From the NCBI GenBank assembly GCA_034439915.1, contig JAWXBI010000182.1, forward strand, positions 1 through 34,010: a DNA stretch of 34,010 nt, read 5' to 3'. Shown here in pieces: positions 25,547 to 34,010 of the stretch. The notes below the pieces were generated by a model, which had not been told where the DNA came from, did no database searches, and was given only the letters and a program-made list of their open reading frames with translations. This DNA comes from JADJLQ01 sp034439915 (GTDB lineage Bacteria; Bacteroidota; Bacteroidia; Chitinophagales; Saprospiraceae). The translations under genes and the position numbers were made by a program. How positions within the stretch are numbered: position 1 is the stretch's first letter; the number at the start of each line of letters is the position of its first letter.

Positions 25547-26473
25547 ATGGAAAACAACATTTTAGGACTACACCACATCACCGCCATTGCGGGGAATGCG
25601 AAAAGAAACTTCGACTTTTATACCAAGGTGATGGGATTAAGGTTGGTGAAGAAAACAGTAAACTTTGATGACCCGGGAACCTATCACTTTTACTTTGGAG
25701 ACGAACTGGGTACACCAGGTACCATTCTGACTTTTTTTCCCTGGGAAGGAATGCAGACCGGAAAATCCGGAACCGGCATGGCAACAGATTTAGGATACTC
25801 CATACCCATTGGCGGTTTAGATTTATGGAAATCACATTTTGAAAAAAACAAGGTTAGGGTAACAGCTTCAGGAAAAAGATTTAATCAACCATTCATTTCC
25901 ATCCAGGACCCGGATGGTTTGTCCTTAACCTTAATTGAAAACAACGACACGCGTCAACCATGGACTACCTCGGAAGTAAAAGCCGAATTTGCTACACGGG
26001 GTTTCCACAGCATAGCGCTGACGTTAAAGAATATTGAAGCAACGGCAAAAGTGCTAACCGAAGTTTTAGGATACCAGCTGGAAAACGATGAGGGCAACAG
26101 GTATAGATATGGTAACGACATTATAAATCATGCTTCGAAAGTTGATTTAATTTCAGCGCCCCAGGAAAGACCAGCGGTCAATGCAGGCGGCACCATTCAT
26201 CACCTTGCATTTAGGGTAAAAGACGAAGCAACACTTATGGAATACCGGGAAAAAATAGAAAAGTATGGATTAGGAGTCACTCCTAAAATAGATAGAAACT
26301 ATTTCTTTTCCATTTATTTCAGAGAACCCGGGGGTGTGTTATTCGAGATAGCAACGGATAACCCGGGATTTTCTGTCGATGAGCCAATAAATGAGTTGGG
26401 ACAACATCTTAAATTGCCGGCTCAATATGAAGCGCAAAGGGCGAAAATTGAACAGGTTTTACCAATTATTTGA
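25547..26473 (+). CDS. VOC-family ring-cleaving dioxygenase (MhqE/MhqO/LinE-like)
   Basis: A 308-residue protein with two glyoxalase/VOC modules (about 1-150 and 150-308). Metal ligand candidates are His in GLHHITAI (H9/H10), His in GGTIHHLAFRV (about 216) and Glu in GGVLFEIAT (about 263), the 2-His-1-carboxylate set of extradiol-type dioxygenases. Relatives (Bacillus MhqE/MhqO, Sphingobium LinE) open hydroquinone rings. A paralogue and a small hydrolase follow on the same strand. The upstream palindromes suggest inducible expression. The substrate is inferred from the family only. Confidence 0.85.
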   Translation: MENNILGLHHITAIAGNAKRNFDFYTKVMGLRLVKKTVNFDDPGTYHFYFGDELGTPGTILTFFPWEGMQTGKSGTGMATDLGYSIPIGGLDLWKSHFEKNKVRVTASGKRFNQPFISIQDPDGLSLTLIENNDTRQPWTTSEVKAEFATRGFHSIALTLKNIEATAKVLTEVLGYQLENDEGNRYRYGNDIINHASKVDLISAPQERPAVNAGGTIHHLAFRVKDEATLMEYREKIEKYGLGVTPKIDRNYFFSIYFREPGGVLFEIATDNPGFSVDEPINELGQHLKLPAQYEAQRAKIEQVLPII

Positions 26474-26714
26474 TCTTTATATTTTGGGCCATATTGTGGA
26501 CAAATCTTCCACGGCGACACCACGAGCATGACGATAGCAAAGCCGCGACTTTGTGTCCAAAATCAATCTGAAACGCTTAAGAGTTGTGGTCTTCTCACGT
26601 TGTGCTCACAGCGCTATCGCGGTCGCAGTTGGATTACCTCAAACCAGAATCAATAAAGCTTTAATTGATTTGACGATATCTCGAATTAAGATTTATAAAT
26701 AACTTGTTCTTACA

Positions 26715-27668
26715 ATGGGAAAACTAATTACCGGCATACACCATGTTACTGCCCTCGCATCAGATGCTCAAAAGAATATTGATTTCTATACGGGGATTTT
26801 AGGTTTGAGACTCGTCAAGAAGACTGTGAATTTTGATGCCCGCGAGGTGTATCACTTTTATTACGGAGACGAAATTGGACGTCCGGGATCCATCATCACT
26901 TTTTTTCCCTACGCCGGTCTCCAGAAAGGAAGGCATGGAAAAGGTTTTGTCAACACCACTACTTTTTCAGTTCCCTTTGATTCCATGGAGTACTGGATGA
27001 ACCGATTTAAAAAGTTCAACATCAATTTTAAACATCCGCAGGAACGGTTTACCAATGAAGTCGTGATTTATTTTGAGGATACCGATGGCCTGGGTTTGGA
27101 ATTGGTATTCAACAACAGTGATGAAAGACCAGGATATACTTACGGTCATATACCTATTGAACATTCCATTAAAGGCTTTTACCATGTCGAACTCTGGTTG
27201 GATGGGTATGAACGAACCGCTGCAGTGCTCACAGAGATTCTTGATCACCAGTTAATCGCTGAGAGCGGTAATCGGTTTCGATTTGCTCCATCCGCTGCGC
27301 CTGGAAACTTTGTTGACATCATCTGTGTACCAGAAAATCAACAGGGAAGGTCAGGAAGCGGAACGGTACACCACGTTGCCTTGAGGACCCCGGACAATAA
27401 AACCCAGCTTGAGGTATGGGAAAAAGTAAACAGCAGATCATTAAATCCCACACCGGTAGCCGACCGGCAATATTTTAGATCCATTTATTTCACAGAACCA
27501 GGCGGCGTCTTATTTGAAGTCGCTACGTGTGATGACACCTTTGTCAAAGATGAATCAATTGAACACCTGGGCGAGTCGCTTAAACTACCTCCCCTCTTTG
27601 AAAAGGACAGAGGCCAAATTGAAAAAGCCTTAGTCCCTGTGATCGTAGACACCAAAAAATTTAAATAA
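26715..27668 (+). CDS. VOC-family ring-cleaving dioxygenase, paralogue
   Basis: A 317-residue tandem paralogue of the preceding gene. Near-identical blocks include GLRLVKKTVNFD, VYHFYYGDE and ITFFP. The same metal positions are seen: GIHHVTAL (H9/H10), GTVHHVALRT and GGVLFEVAT. It is separated from the first copy by 241 bases with no gene, so it may have its own promoter. The stop is 1 base before the hydrolase ATG, so these two are certainly one unit. Divergence is spread over the whole protein, so this is an old duplication. Confidence 0.85.
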   Translation: MGKLITGIHHVTALASDAQKNIDFYTGILGLRLVKKTVNFDAREVYHFYYGDEIGRPGSIITFFPYAGLQKGRHGKGFVNTTTFSVPFDSMEYWMNRFKKFNINFKHPQERFTNEVVIYFEDTDGLGLELVFNNSDERPGYTYGHIPIEHSIKGFYHVELWLDGYERTAAVLTEILDHQLIAESGNRFRFAPSAAPGNFVDIICVPENQQGRSGSGTVHHVALRTPDNKTQLEVWEKVNSRSLNPTPVADRQYFRSIYFTEPGGVLFEVATCDDTFVKDESIEHLGESLKLPPLFEKDRGQIEKALVPVIVDTKKFK

Positions 27669-27669
27669 T

Positions 27670-28287
27670 ATGCATCAAAAACAGATTATTTCTGCAGGTA
27701 AGTCACTGTCTGAAGCGGACAAAGCCCTGATATTGATCCACGGCCGTGAAGGAAATGCGCAAAATATCATGGGACTCAGTCAGCAACTGAATGTAGCGAA
27801 CTATGCTTTGTTTGCCCCACAGGCAACTAATAACACCTGGTACCCTCTTTCGTTTCTTGCTCCAATACGACAAAATGAGCCCTGGCTCTCATCCGCTATT
27901 TCCATACTATCTGATCTGGTCGCTGAGATAAACCAGGCGGGTATTCATTCATCCAATATCTACTTCGTGGGCTTTTCCCAGGGGGCTTGCCTTACGCTTG
28001 AATTTGTCACCCGTCATGCCAGATCATGGGGTGGGGTAGTTGCTTTTACAGGAGGCCTGATTGGCGATCAACTTGATACGGAAAATTATAAGGGTGATTT
28101 CGCCGGAACGCAGATCTTCATTGGAACCAGCGATCCGGATCTTCACGTTCCGGTTGAACGAGTAAAAGCTACAACGAAGCTGCTGCAGTCATTGAATGCC
28201 AATGTGATTGAAAAAATATATCCCAATATGGGGCATACCATTATACAAGACGAGATAGATCAGGTGAATGAATTAATTTTTAAATAA
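27670..28287 (+). CDS. Alpha/beta hydrolase, phospholipase/carboxylesterase family (MhqD-like)
   Basis: A 205-residue hydrolase with the catalytic triad visible: nucleophile Ser in VGFSQGACL, Asp in GTSDPDLHVP and His in PNMGHTI. ALILIHGREGNAQNI forms the oxyanion-hole strand. The family includes MhqD of Bacillus, which is encoded with the MhqE dioxygenase and contributes to quinone resistance. Coupling to the upstream dioxygenase (1-base gap) supports a joint job in breaking down quinones or ring-cleavage products. Cytoplasmic, with no signal peptide. Confidence 0.87.
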   Translation: MHQKQIISAGKSLSEADKALILIHGREGNAQNIMGLSQQLNVANYALFAPQATNNTWYPLSFLAPIRQNEPWLSSAISILSDLVAEINQAGIHSSNIYFVGFSQGACLTLEFVTRHARSWGGVVAFTGGLIGDQLDTENYKGDFAGTQIFIGTSDPDLHVPVERVKATTKLLQSLNANVIEKIYPNMGHTIIQDEIDQVNELIFK

Positions 28288-28327
28288 AATCTAATTGCTA
28301 AAAGCAGCGAAGTCGCGAATCCCCTCG

Positions 28328-28523
28328 TAGCGGCTGCTTTAGCTGCTGATAAAACCGCTTCGTGTTTCCCAACGGCATAAATGCCATTGCACGATGCTCG
28401 TGCACCGCTCCCGAATTTCGGGATTACTGCGGCGATGGCCTTGTAGCGGCTGCTTCAGCTGCTGAAAAGGCTGACTCGTATTTTCACCTACGACATAAAC
28501 GTCATAGCACGATGCTCGTGCAC
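28328..28523. repeat. Two copies of a hairpin-rich ~80-bp repeat
   Basis: Copy 1 (about 28328-28404) and copy 2 (about 28444-28523) are in direct orientation, about 116 bp apart. Each starts TAGCGGCTGCTTyAGCTGCTG, has a middle GrCATAAAyGyCAT hairpin and ends with TGCACGA-TGC-TCGTGCA (perfect in copy 1 at 28388-28404; GCACGATGCTCGTGC in copy 2). A further palindrome, TCCCGAATTTCGGGA (28409-28423), lies between them. The rest of the 415-base gap (28288-28702) has no gene; near 28570 it holds a phrase rich in CGCAG/CGCAAAG. Could be a REP/MITE-like element or a transcript-end structure. Confidence 0.75.
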
Positions 28524-28702
28524 TTCAGTTTATCGCTGTCCTCGAATTGCTTTTAAGTATAATTTCACGCAGCGGAGCGAAGACGCAAAGGCGCAGCGAT
28601 GAATTGAATATTAGTGACTTAATTTTTAAATTTGTGCTTCGTTATTTATGTTGGAATACTTTTTGGTCAACCCTCAATATGTTGAATTAAAAGTTGAATT
28701 CT

Positions 28703-29615
28703 TCAAGACAGCGCCCCCGGTGCCGGGCCATTCCCTTGTTTTGTACGATAGTCTTCGGGTAAGGGTACAAACTCTTTATTGTCCGAAGGAGGTAATAATA
28801 TCCTACCCTCTTTCCAGTCAGCCTTGGCCTGTTCGATTCTTTCCTTGCGCGAGGACACAAAATTCCACCAGACGTGTCTTTCCCCCAGGGGCTCTCCTCC
28901 AAGCAACATCAGGGTTGTATTTTCTTTTGCTACCAGGATTGGATCCTCCGATTTGTTGAATACCAGCATTTGACCTTCATTATAGGTATTCCCGGATAAT
29001 TCCATACTTCCTTTTGCAATATAAAAACCTCGTTCTTCATGCCCTTTAGGAAGACTAAAACGGGCACCCTGCTGAAGAATAACGTGCAGATAAAATAATG
29101 GAGAGTTTGTTTTTACTTTATTGTTGAGTCCGTAGGCTTCACCGGCAATAAGCCGCATCCATATGCCCAGGTCAGTAAATATCGGTAATTGATCAGGGGT
29201 ATAATTATTAAAAGACGGCTCGGCCTCTTCGTCTTTTTCGGGCAGAGCTACCCAGGTTTGTATCATTTCCAGCTCCCCTCCCTGGAGTGAAGAAGGATCT
29301 TCAAACCGTTCAGAGTGGGCAATGCCTTTGCCAGCGGTCATCCAGTTTACTTCACCGGGTCGAATAATCTGTCCTACCCCCAGACTATCCCGGTGGGTAA
29401 CCTGTCCGCCAAAAAGATAACTTACCGTGGAAAGTCCGATATGCGGATGAGGCAATACATCCAAAGAAGACAGATGGTAATTCTTCCACCGGTCCGGCAT
29501 GATCCATAAATATAAACGGCCCCACCATCCGCCGCAATCGGAATGGAAGGATACGTTTAACCTTCATGGATTTGCTGATAGCAGCAGGACGGGCTTCAAT
29601 AACAATCTCGGGTAT
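28703..29615 (-). pseudogene. Pirin-family protein, frameshifted
   Basis: The bicupin pirin family (iron-binding; some members are quercetin 2,3-dioxygenases). The N-terminal part reads PEIVIEARPAAISKSMKVKR, then RRMVGPFIFMDHAGPVE in one frame. The protein continues in another as SSLDVLPHPHIGLSTVSYLF with the metal-site motifs HPHIG and GIAHSE, to a normal C-terminus. The switch lies at about 29465-29485 and fits a single missing base. The family-like N-terminus begins at 29615 with ATA where ATG is expected. The downstream part alone (265 codons from 29500) lacks the first cupin strands. Pirins often accompany stress or quinone genes, in line with the neighbours at 25.5-28.3 kb. Confidence 0.82.
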
Positions 29616-29819
29616 GGGTCAAAAAGTTATGTCTGCAATGGGCATATTGAAGATAATAAATGGATCAAAAACATTAGTCAGCTCTTATTAATCTAGTAAA
29701 TTGAAATATTTATTTTAAATCTGCATGGTTGTTTCAAGAATGGGGTTGACAGGGAAACCGATAGATGTCCTTTAAAAAGCCTTACTATCATCAAATCATT
29801 AACAATCCGTCGGTTATTA

Positions 29820-30798
29820 TTATTCAAATTTTTGTGAAAATAAGTTCATTTTTTTTGGAGCCTCTCCGTATCGCGCTTTCCAAACCCGGCTGAATTGCCT
29901 GGGGCTTAGATATCCGCATTGGTTGGCGATTTCTTTGATCGTCAACCTGGTATTTCGCAACAGATTTTCACCATGGTCCAGCCGGATTTTATCCCTCAAT
30001 TGTTGAATGGTCTCACCGGTATGACTTTTAAATAAACGTGAAATCTGCCTTTCACTCCTATTGAGGTCAGCAGCCAGATTTTTTAAGGTATAAGACGATT
30101 GTAAATTATTGGCCAGAAGTTGCTGAGCTTTATAAACTTCTGCATTAAAATGGTTTTTAAAATCCAGGAAGGTGTTTTTTTGATTTTGGGTATCGGCACG
30201 ACGGATATTAATGACCATTTCTTGGGCGATTTCAGCAGAGACTAGTGGATTGGACCATTTTTCGACTAAGGCCAACGCCATATCTATACCACATGTCATG
30301 CCCCCGCTGGTAAATATCCCTTTATCAAATACATATAAATGGTCATCACGGAATTTGGCTTTGGGAAAATTTTTCTTGGCATAATCCAGGCACTTCCATT
30401 GTACGGTGCAATTTTTTCCGTTTAGCAATCCCATTTTGGCAAGGATCAAAGCGCCTGTGCATATTTGAAGACAAATAAACCCCGTTGTGGTAATTTTCTT
30501 TAATCCATTCTTTAGATTTTTCAACTTCAACATCCATCTCCCCACGGACAAAACTTTTAAAATCAATGCCCACCACCACGATCATATCATTTTTGTTTAA
30601 ATGGATCTTATGCATTGGAGTCAGATTGGCAAATTGAAGTCCTTGTTCGGTCGTAATGGTTTCATTAATGGAAACAAAATGTAACCGGTACTTCCTGGAG
30701 CTAAAACTATTGGCTTCGTAAAATACCTGGGCAGCCCCGGATAAATCCAATAAATGGGCCTTGGTGTACAGGAAGAAAACAATATTGGTTGGATTCAT
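29820..30798 (-). pseudogene. GlxA-type AraC-family regulator, single-base frameshift
   Basis: The expected protein starts at ATG 30798 (MNPTNIVFFLYTKAHLLDLS) with a DJ-1/PfpI-like sensor domain. At 30464-30466 a run of three T (AAA on the coding strand) in place of two shifts the frame. Removing one base joins GVYLSS to ICTGALILAKMGLLNGK, the nucleophile-elbow region, which then runs through the C-terminal AraC double HTH (LAADLNRSERQISRLFKSHT and LTIKEIANQCGYLSPRQFSR). As written, the frames give a sensor fragment and a C-terminal fragment (29820-30566) that still includes the whole DNA-binding domain. Divergent from the TauE-like gene. Confidence 0.85.
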
Positions 30799-30925
30799 TC
30801 TTTGAGCGAAGGTAAGCCACAAGATAGAGTCATAAACAGACAAAATTAAGTCATTATAGGACATATTCGCAAGAGGCCCACCGAGGGGGTTAATGTTGTA
30901 AAAAATTCAAAAGACAACAAGGAGT

Positions 30926-31730
30926 ATGGAGGTATTGGGATTTACCATTTCGGTTTTAATGGGGGTTACCCTGGGCTTGTTGGGCGGAGGAGGGAGCATA
31001 TTCGCAGTTCCGGTATTGGTGTATATATTCGGTATCGATGCCACCCACTCCAGTATCTATTCCAATTTTATGGTGGGCATTACTGCGGGTATTGGTTTTT
31101 ACGGATACTATTTAAGGATCCTGATTTGTTTCAGGTCTGCTTTCGGTTTTCTCTTGCCGGCAATAACCTCCATCGTTTTATTTAAAGAAGACCTGATCCC
31201 GCAATTACCCGATACATTTTCCATTTTCCAATTCCATATTATTTCAAAATCCAACCAGATACATATTATTCCTGGCTTGCTGATGCTGTTCGCTTCCTAC
31301 AGCATGTTGGTTAATGATGAAAACAAAAGCAAAAATCTTTCAAAAGAAGCTGAATCTGTTTATTTAGTCCTTTCGGGTATAGTGATTGGAGGCCTTTTCT
31401 GCTATTATTGGAATCGGCGGTGGGTTTCTGATTGTCCCGGCACTTGTGGTATATGTCAAATTACCGATGAAAAAAGCGATCGGTACAGCCCTGCTTATCA
31501 TCCTCTTCAAGTCCTTAACCGGGTTTTTATTCGACCTGAGCTAAAATCAGTTTGACTGGGGGTTTTTATTAAAATTTTCAGCCTTCGGGATTATAGGAAT
31601 GCTGGTCGGAATTTATTTATCCGGTTTGGTTTCCAACGAAAAGCTGAAAAAAGGTTTTGCCTATTTATTTCTCGGGGTGGGTAGTATGGTAATAAACAAA
31701 GAGCTCATTATTCAACCACTTAATATTTAA
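30926..31730 (+). pseudogene. TauE/SafE-type sulfite/anion permease, broken
   Basis: A multi-helix permease of the TauE/SafE family starting at ATG 30926, five bases after AAGGAG. The first half-repeat is intact: ISVLMGVTLGLLGGGGSIFA, then VPVLVYIFGI. In the second half-repeat, an extra T in 31395-31398 breaks the frame; removing it gives VIGGLSAIIGIGGGFLIVPA, the expected paired motif. A stop follows in that frame at 31542-31544 (after FLFDLS), beyond which NQFDWGFLLKFSAFGIIGML, YLSGLVSNEKLKKGFAYLFL and the C-terminus continue to 31730. Two independent lesions therefore inactivate it. The rhodanese gene starts 5 bases later, so the pair was an operon. Confidence 0.85.
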
Positions 31731-31735
31731 TCTAA

Positions 31736-32962
31736 ATGAAAAAAATTATTTTATCCTGTTTTGCTTTTATGTATTGGATTTTTGCTCTGGCACAATTCAA
31801 AAATGACAATTTGGTATTTAAGACCATATACCTTGAGGAGTTGTGCAATTTCATCCACAGGCTGGGCGACGGGCTGTTGTTGGATGTACGCACACCGGGC
31901 GAGTTCAACGACACCTCTATGTATTCCGGTTTAAATATTGGCAGGTTAAAAGGAGCCATGAACATCAGCTCCAGAGAAATCAATAAACGGTTAAGTGAAA
32001 TTAAAGACTATCAAAACAAACCCGTCCTGCTCATTTGTTCGCATAGTCAACGAAGCAGAGTGGTCGCCAAAATGTTGGTGGACAGCGGATTTACCGATGT
32101 GACCAATGTCAATGGCGGCCTAACCGAATTTAATATGCAACGGAGCGCTCAATCAGCTTGTTTAAATGAACTTTATGAAACAGGCAATCAATTCAATTTA
32201 CTTTCACCAGCGGAAACGTTCAGATTAATCCTAAATACCAAAGACCTGTATATAATAGATGTAAGAGCTGACTCCGCCTTCCAGGGAAAAACGTCTTCAC
32301 TGTTGATAAATGCCTATGGTCATTTAAAAAATGCTGTAAATTACCCGTTGGAATCACTAAAGGAAAACCTGGGCAAAATACCCAGGGACAAGACTCTCTT
32401 AATCGTTGATAATTATGGCGATGATTCCTATCAGGCTGCCCAGACATTATTGGACAATGGGTTTACAGGAATTCATATCCTGTTTTATGGGTTGGACGCA
32501 TGGATCAGTGAAAGCGAAAATGACCTTAGGATAAGGGAAAGTATATGGGAGAACAGACCGGATTATGGATTGTTGTCTTCCCTGGATTTTCACCGGAAGA
32601 TGCAAGAAGGCAATAAAGTGCTGATATTGGATATCCGCTCCAACACCGATTTTACCAATCAAAATAAAGAACAGCCCTTCCGAAACCGTGGCCATATCAA
32701 AGAGGCCGTCAACATACCTGAAAACGAATTAAAAGCGCGTATATCCGAACTAATGAAGTATAGGAAAAAAAATATTGTTGTCTATGCTTTTTCAGGCAAC
32801 CTGGAGGCTTTTGCTGCCGCGGAAAGACTGGTAAGCCATGGATTTAAAAAAGTAAAAGTGCTTTCCAGCGGTATGTATGACCTGCGGTGGAGGGCGGCTA
32901 ATATTTATGGTATGAAGGATTTGATGAACTGGGTGGTGGATGTGCCGGTAGAGAATTATTGA
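31736..32962 (+). CDS. Exported triple-rhodanese protein
   Basis: A 408-residue protein with a signal peptide (MKKIILSCFAFMYWIFALAQ) and three rhodanese domains. Domain 1 (about 30-135) has the active loop C101-S-H-S-Q-R-S with the sulfur-carrying Cys. Domain 2 (about 155-260) has V-D225-N-Y-G-D-D at the same place, and domain 3 (about 275-385) has Y-A351-F-S-G-N, both without Cys and so catalytically dead. Each domain keeps the structural Asp-Val/Ile-Arg motif (LLDVRTPGEF, IIDVRADSAF, ILDIRSNTDF). It probably handles sulfane sulfur in the periplasm. It was coupled to a now-broken TauE-like permease. Confidence 0.87.
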   Translation: MKKIILSCFAFMYWIFALAQFKNDNLVFKTIYLEELCNFIHRLGDGLLLDVRTPGEFNDTSMYSGLNIGRLKGAMNISSREINKRLSEIKDYQNKPVLLICSHSQRSRVVAKMLVDSGFTDVTNVNGGLTEFNMQRSAQSACLNELYETGNQFNLLSPAETFRLILNTKDLYIIDVRADSAFQGKTSSLLINAYGHLKNAVNYPLESLKENLGKIPRDKTLLIVDNYGDDSYQAAQTLLDNGFTGIHILFYGLDAWISESENDLRIRESIWENRPDYGLLSSLDFHRKMQEGNKVLILDIRSNTDFTNQNKEQPFRNRGHIKEAVNIPENELKARISELMKYRKKNIVVYAFSGNLEAFAAAERLVSHGFKKVKVLSSGMYDLRWRAANIYGMKDLMNWVVDVPVENY

Positions 32963-33060
32963 AAGAAAACGATATCGAATGAAGCAATTATCCGATGAAT
33001 TGAAGCCTTACCTCATATAAAATTAAGCCGCTTATTTACTAATTTTATCCCTGCTTCATC

Positions 33061-33984
33061 ATGCAGGAACTCAAGGCCAGAGTTAGGCAATACATCGAGT
33101 TATTTTGGAACATCAGCGACAAACTGGTTTTGTCTCTCCTGCTTTTCCAATTGGTGTATTTTCTGATCCTAAATTTTTCGGAATTACAAGAACGGAAGGC
33201 CGAATTGACCCCGTTGTTGTGGAAGGTTTTAATTTTTTTAGTTTTCATCATAGCCCTTGTGGTGGTTTATAGGGTTTATCTCCAGCAACGGCCACGAATA
33301 AAACGGCTGGTCACCTGGGTTTATAAAATATTTATTGTTGCATATTTATTGCAGTGGTTTTTTGTTTTGTTGTATGGGTTGATCAACCCGCCCCTGACCT
33401 TTACTCAAATTTCAAGTTTGATTTCCGGCTATGGACTGAAGAGGGATTATGTGGGTTATGGCGAGATGAGCTCAAATATAAAGTTGGCGGTATTAGCCAG
33501 TGAAGATCAACTATTTCCGGATCACGATGGATTTGATATCAAGGCGATCAAACTGGCGTTGAAATACAATAAAAGAAAACCTACCAGGGCTAAAGGGGCT
33601 AGCACGATCAGCCAGCAGACGGCCAAAAACTGCTTTCTCTGGCAACAGCGTAATTTTATCCGCAAAGGGCTGGAGGTGTATTTCACTTTTATGATTGAGA
33701 CCTTCTGGTCCAAGAAAATAATCCTCCACCGGTATCTCAATGTGATAGAAACTGGCAAAGGGATATTCGGTGTCGAGGCCGCCGCCAGATCTTACTTCAA
33801 TAAATCAGCCAAAGATCTCAGCCGTTCTGAAGCCGCCATGATAGCAGCGTGCTTACCTAATCCTAAAAAATATTCCGTAAAACCAATGAGTCCTTATGTC
33901 CGGGCGAGGTATGATGATATCCTGGTGCAAATGAATAATATCGAACCGGATCCGGATATTCAGGAATTGATCAAAGAAAGATGA
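33061..33984 (+). CDS. mtgA: Monofunctional peptidoglycan transglycosylase
   Basis: A 307-residue GT51 glycosyltransferase that polymerises lipid II. The motifs are A-S-E148-D-Q-L-F-P-D-H-D-G157 (catalytic Glu), KGASTISQQTAKN (178-190) and RKGLEVYFTFMIETFWSKKI, then ILHRYLN, GKGIFGVEAAARSYFNK and SEAAMIAACLPNP. E. coli MtgA has one N-terminal membrane helix; here three hydrophobic stretches are visible (about 22-39, 52-71 and 88-108), so it has an extra membrane hairpin before the enzyme. There is no transpeptidase domain. Monocistronic in this window; a purine-rich stretch follows to the window end. Confidence 0.93.
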   Translation: MQELKARVRQYIELFWNISDKLVLSLLLFQLVYFLILNFSELQERKAELTPLLWKVLIFLVFIIALVVVYRVYLQQRPRIKRLVTWVYKIFIVAYLLQWFFVLLYGLINPPLTFTQISSLISGYGLKRDYVGYGEMSSNIKLAVLASEDQLFPDHDGFDIKAIKLALKYNKRKPTRAKGASTISQQTAKNCFLWQQRNFIRKGLEVYFTFMIETFWSKKIILHRYLNVIETGKGIFGVEAAARSYFNKSAKDLSRSEAAMIAACLPNPKKYSVKPMSPYVRARYDDILVQMNNIEPDPDIQELIKER

Positions 33985-34010
33985 AAGGAGAAAAGGTGAA
34001 AGGGGAGAAA

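Noticed and set aside
26474..26714. Apparent inverted GC-rich phrases between the two VOC genes
   Set aside because: The arms pair only imperfectly and no clean palindrome or promoter was found.

Overview
The window looks like a chromosomal segment from a Bacteroidota bacterium, probably near Chitinophagaceae. The evidence is TAnnTTTG-type -7 promoter elements (clearest upstream of the higBA pair near 24.55 kb), a TonB-dependent receptor, outer-membrane barrels ending in Phe, and protein families typical of that phylum (split HipB-HipS-HipT, mobile mystery proteins A/B, paired VOC dioxygenases with a small hydrolase). The assignment is inference from sequence style; there is no rRNA or tRNA gene to anchor it.

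Layout. 0-2.1 kb: a 23-bp tandem repeat, a small membrane-anchored protein and the tRNA-modification GTPase MnmE. 2.1-6.2 kb: three consecutive toxin-antitoxin-like modules. These are a PIN/HTH pair whose toxin is broken, a mobile mystery A/B (HTH/Fic) pair, and a tripartite HipB-HipS-HipT operon preceded by four evenly spaced 18-bp palindromes. 6.6-14.7 kb: an envelope cluster with two secreted beta-lactamase-fold serine hydrolases, a membrane transporter fused to HEAT repeats, and an exported dikinase-like protein with the domain order of glucan water dikinases. 15.0-18.9 kb: a decayed higBA pair, an outer-membrane protein, and an abiE locus with intact antitoxin and frameshifted toxin. 18.9-24.4 kb: a sugar-dehydrogenase lipoprotein, a TonB receptor, a nucleotidyltransferase and endonuclease III with an unusual iron-sulfur motif. 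24.5-25.2 kb: an intact higBA pair behind a palindromic operator/promoter. 25.4-28.3 kb: two paralogous VOC ring-cleavage-type dioxygenases and an alpha/beta hydrolase, resembling the quinone-detoxification (Mhq) set. 28.3-31.7 kb: hairpin-rich repeats and three broken genes (pirin, a GlxA-type AraC regulator, a TauE/SafE permease). 31.7-34 kb: an exported triple-rhodanese protein and a monofunctional peptidoglycan transglycosylase.

The main theme is an accumulation of six toxin-antitoxin-like modules in 23 kb, at several stages of decay, interleaved with intact housekeeping and envelope genes. At least seven genes carry frameshifts or stops that can be placed by comparing reading frames (PIN, higB, higA, abiEii, pirin, glxA-like, tauE-like). 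Several are single-base changes in short homopolymers, so sequencing error has to be excluded. The larger lesions in PIN and higB look like true deletions.
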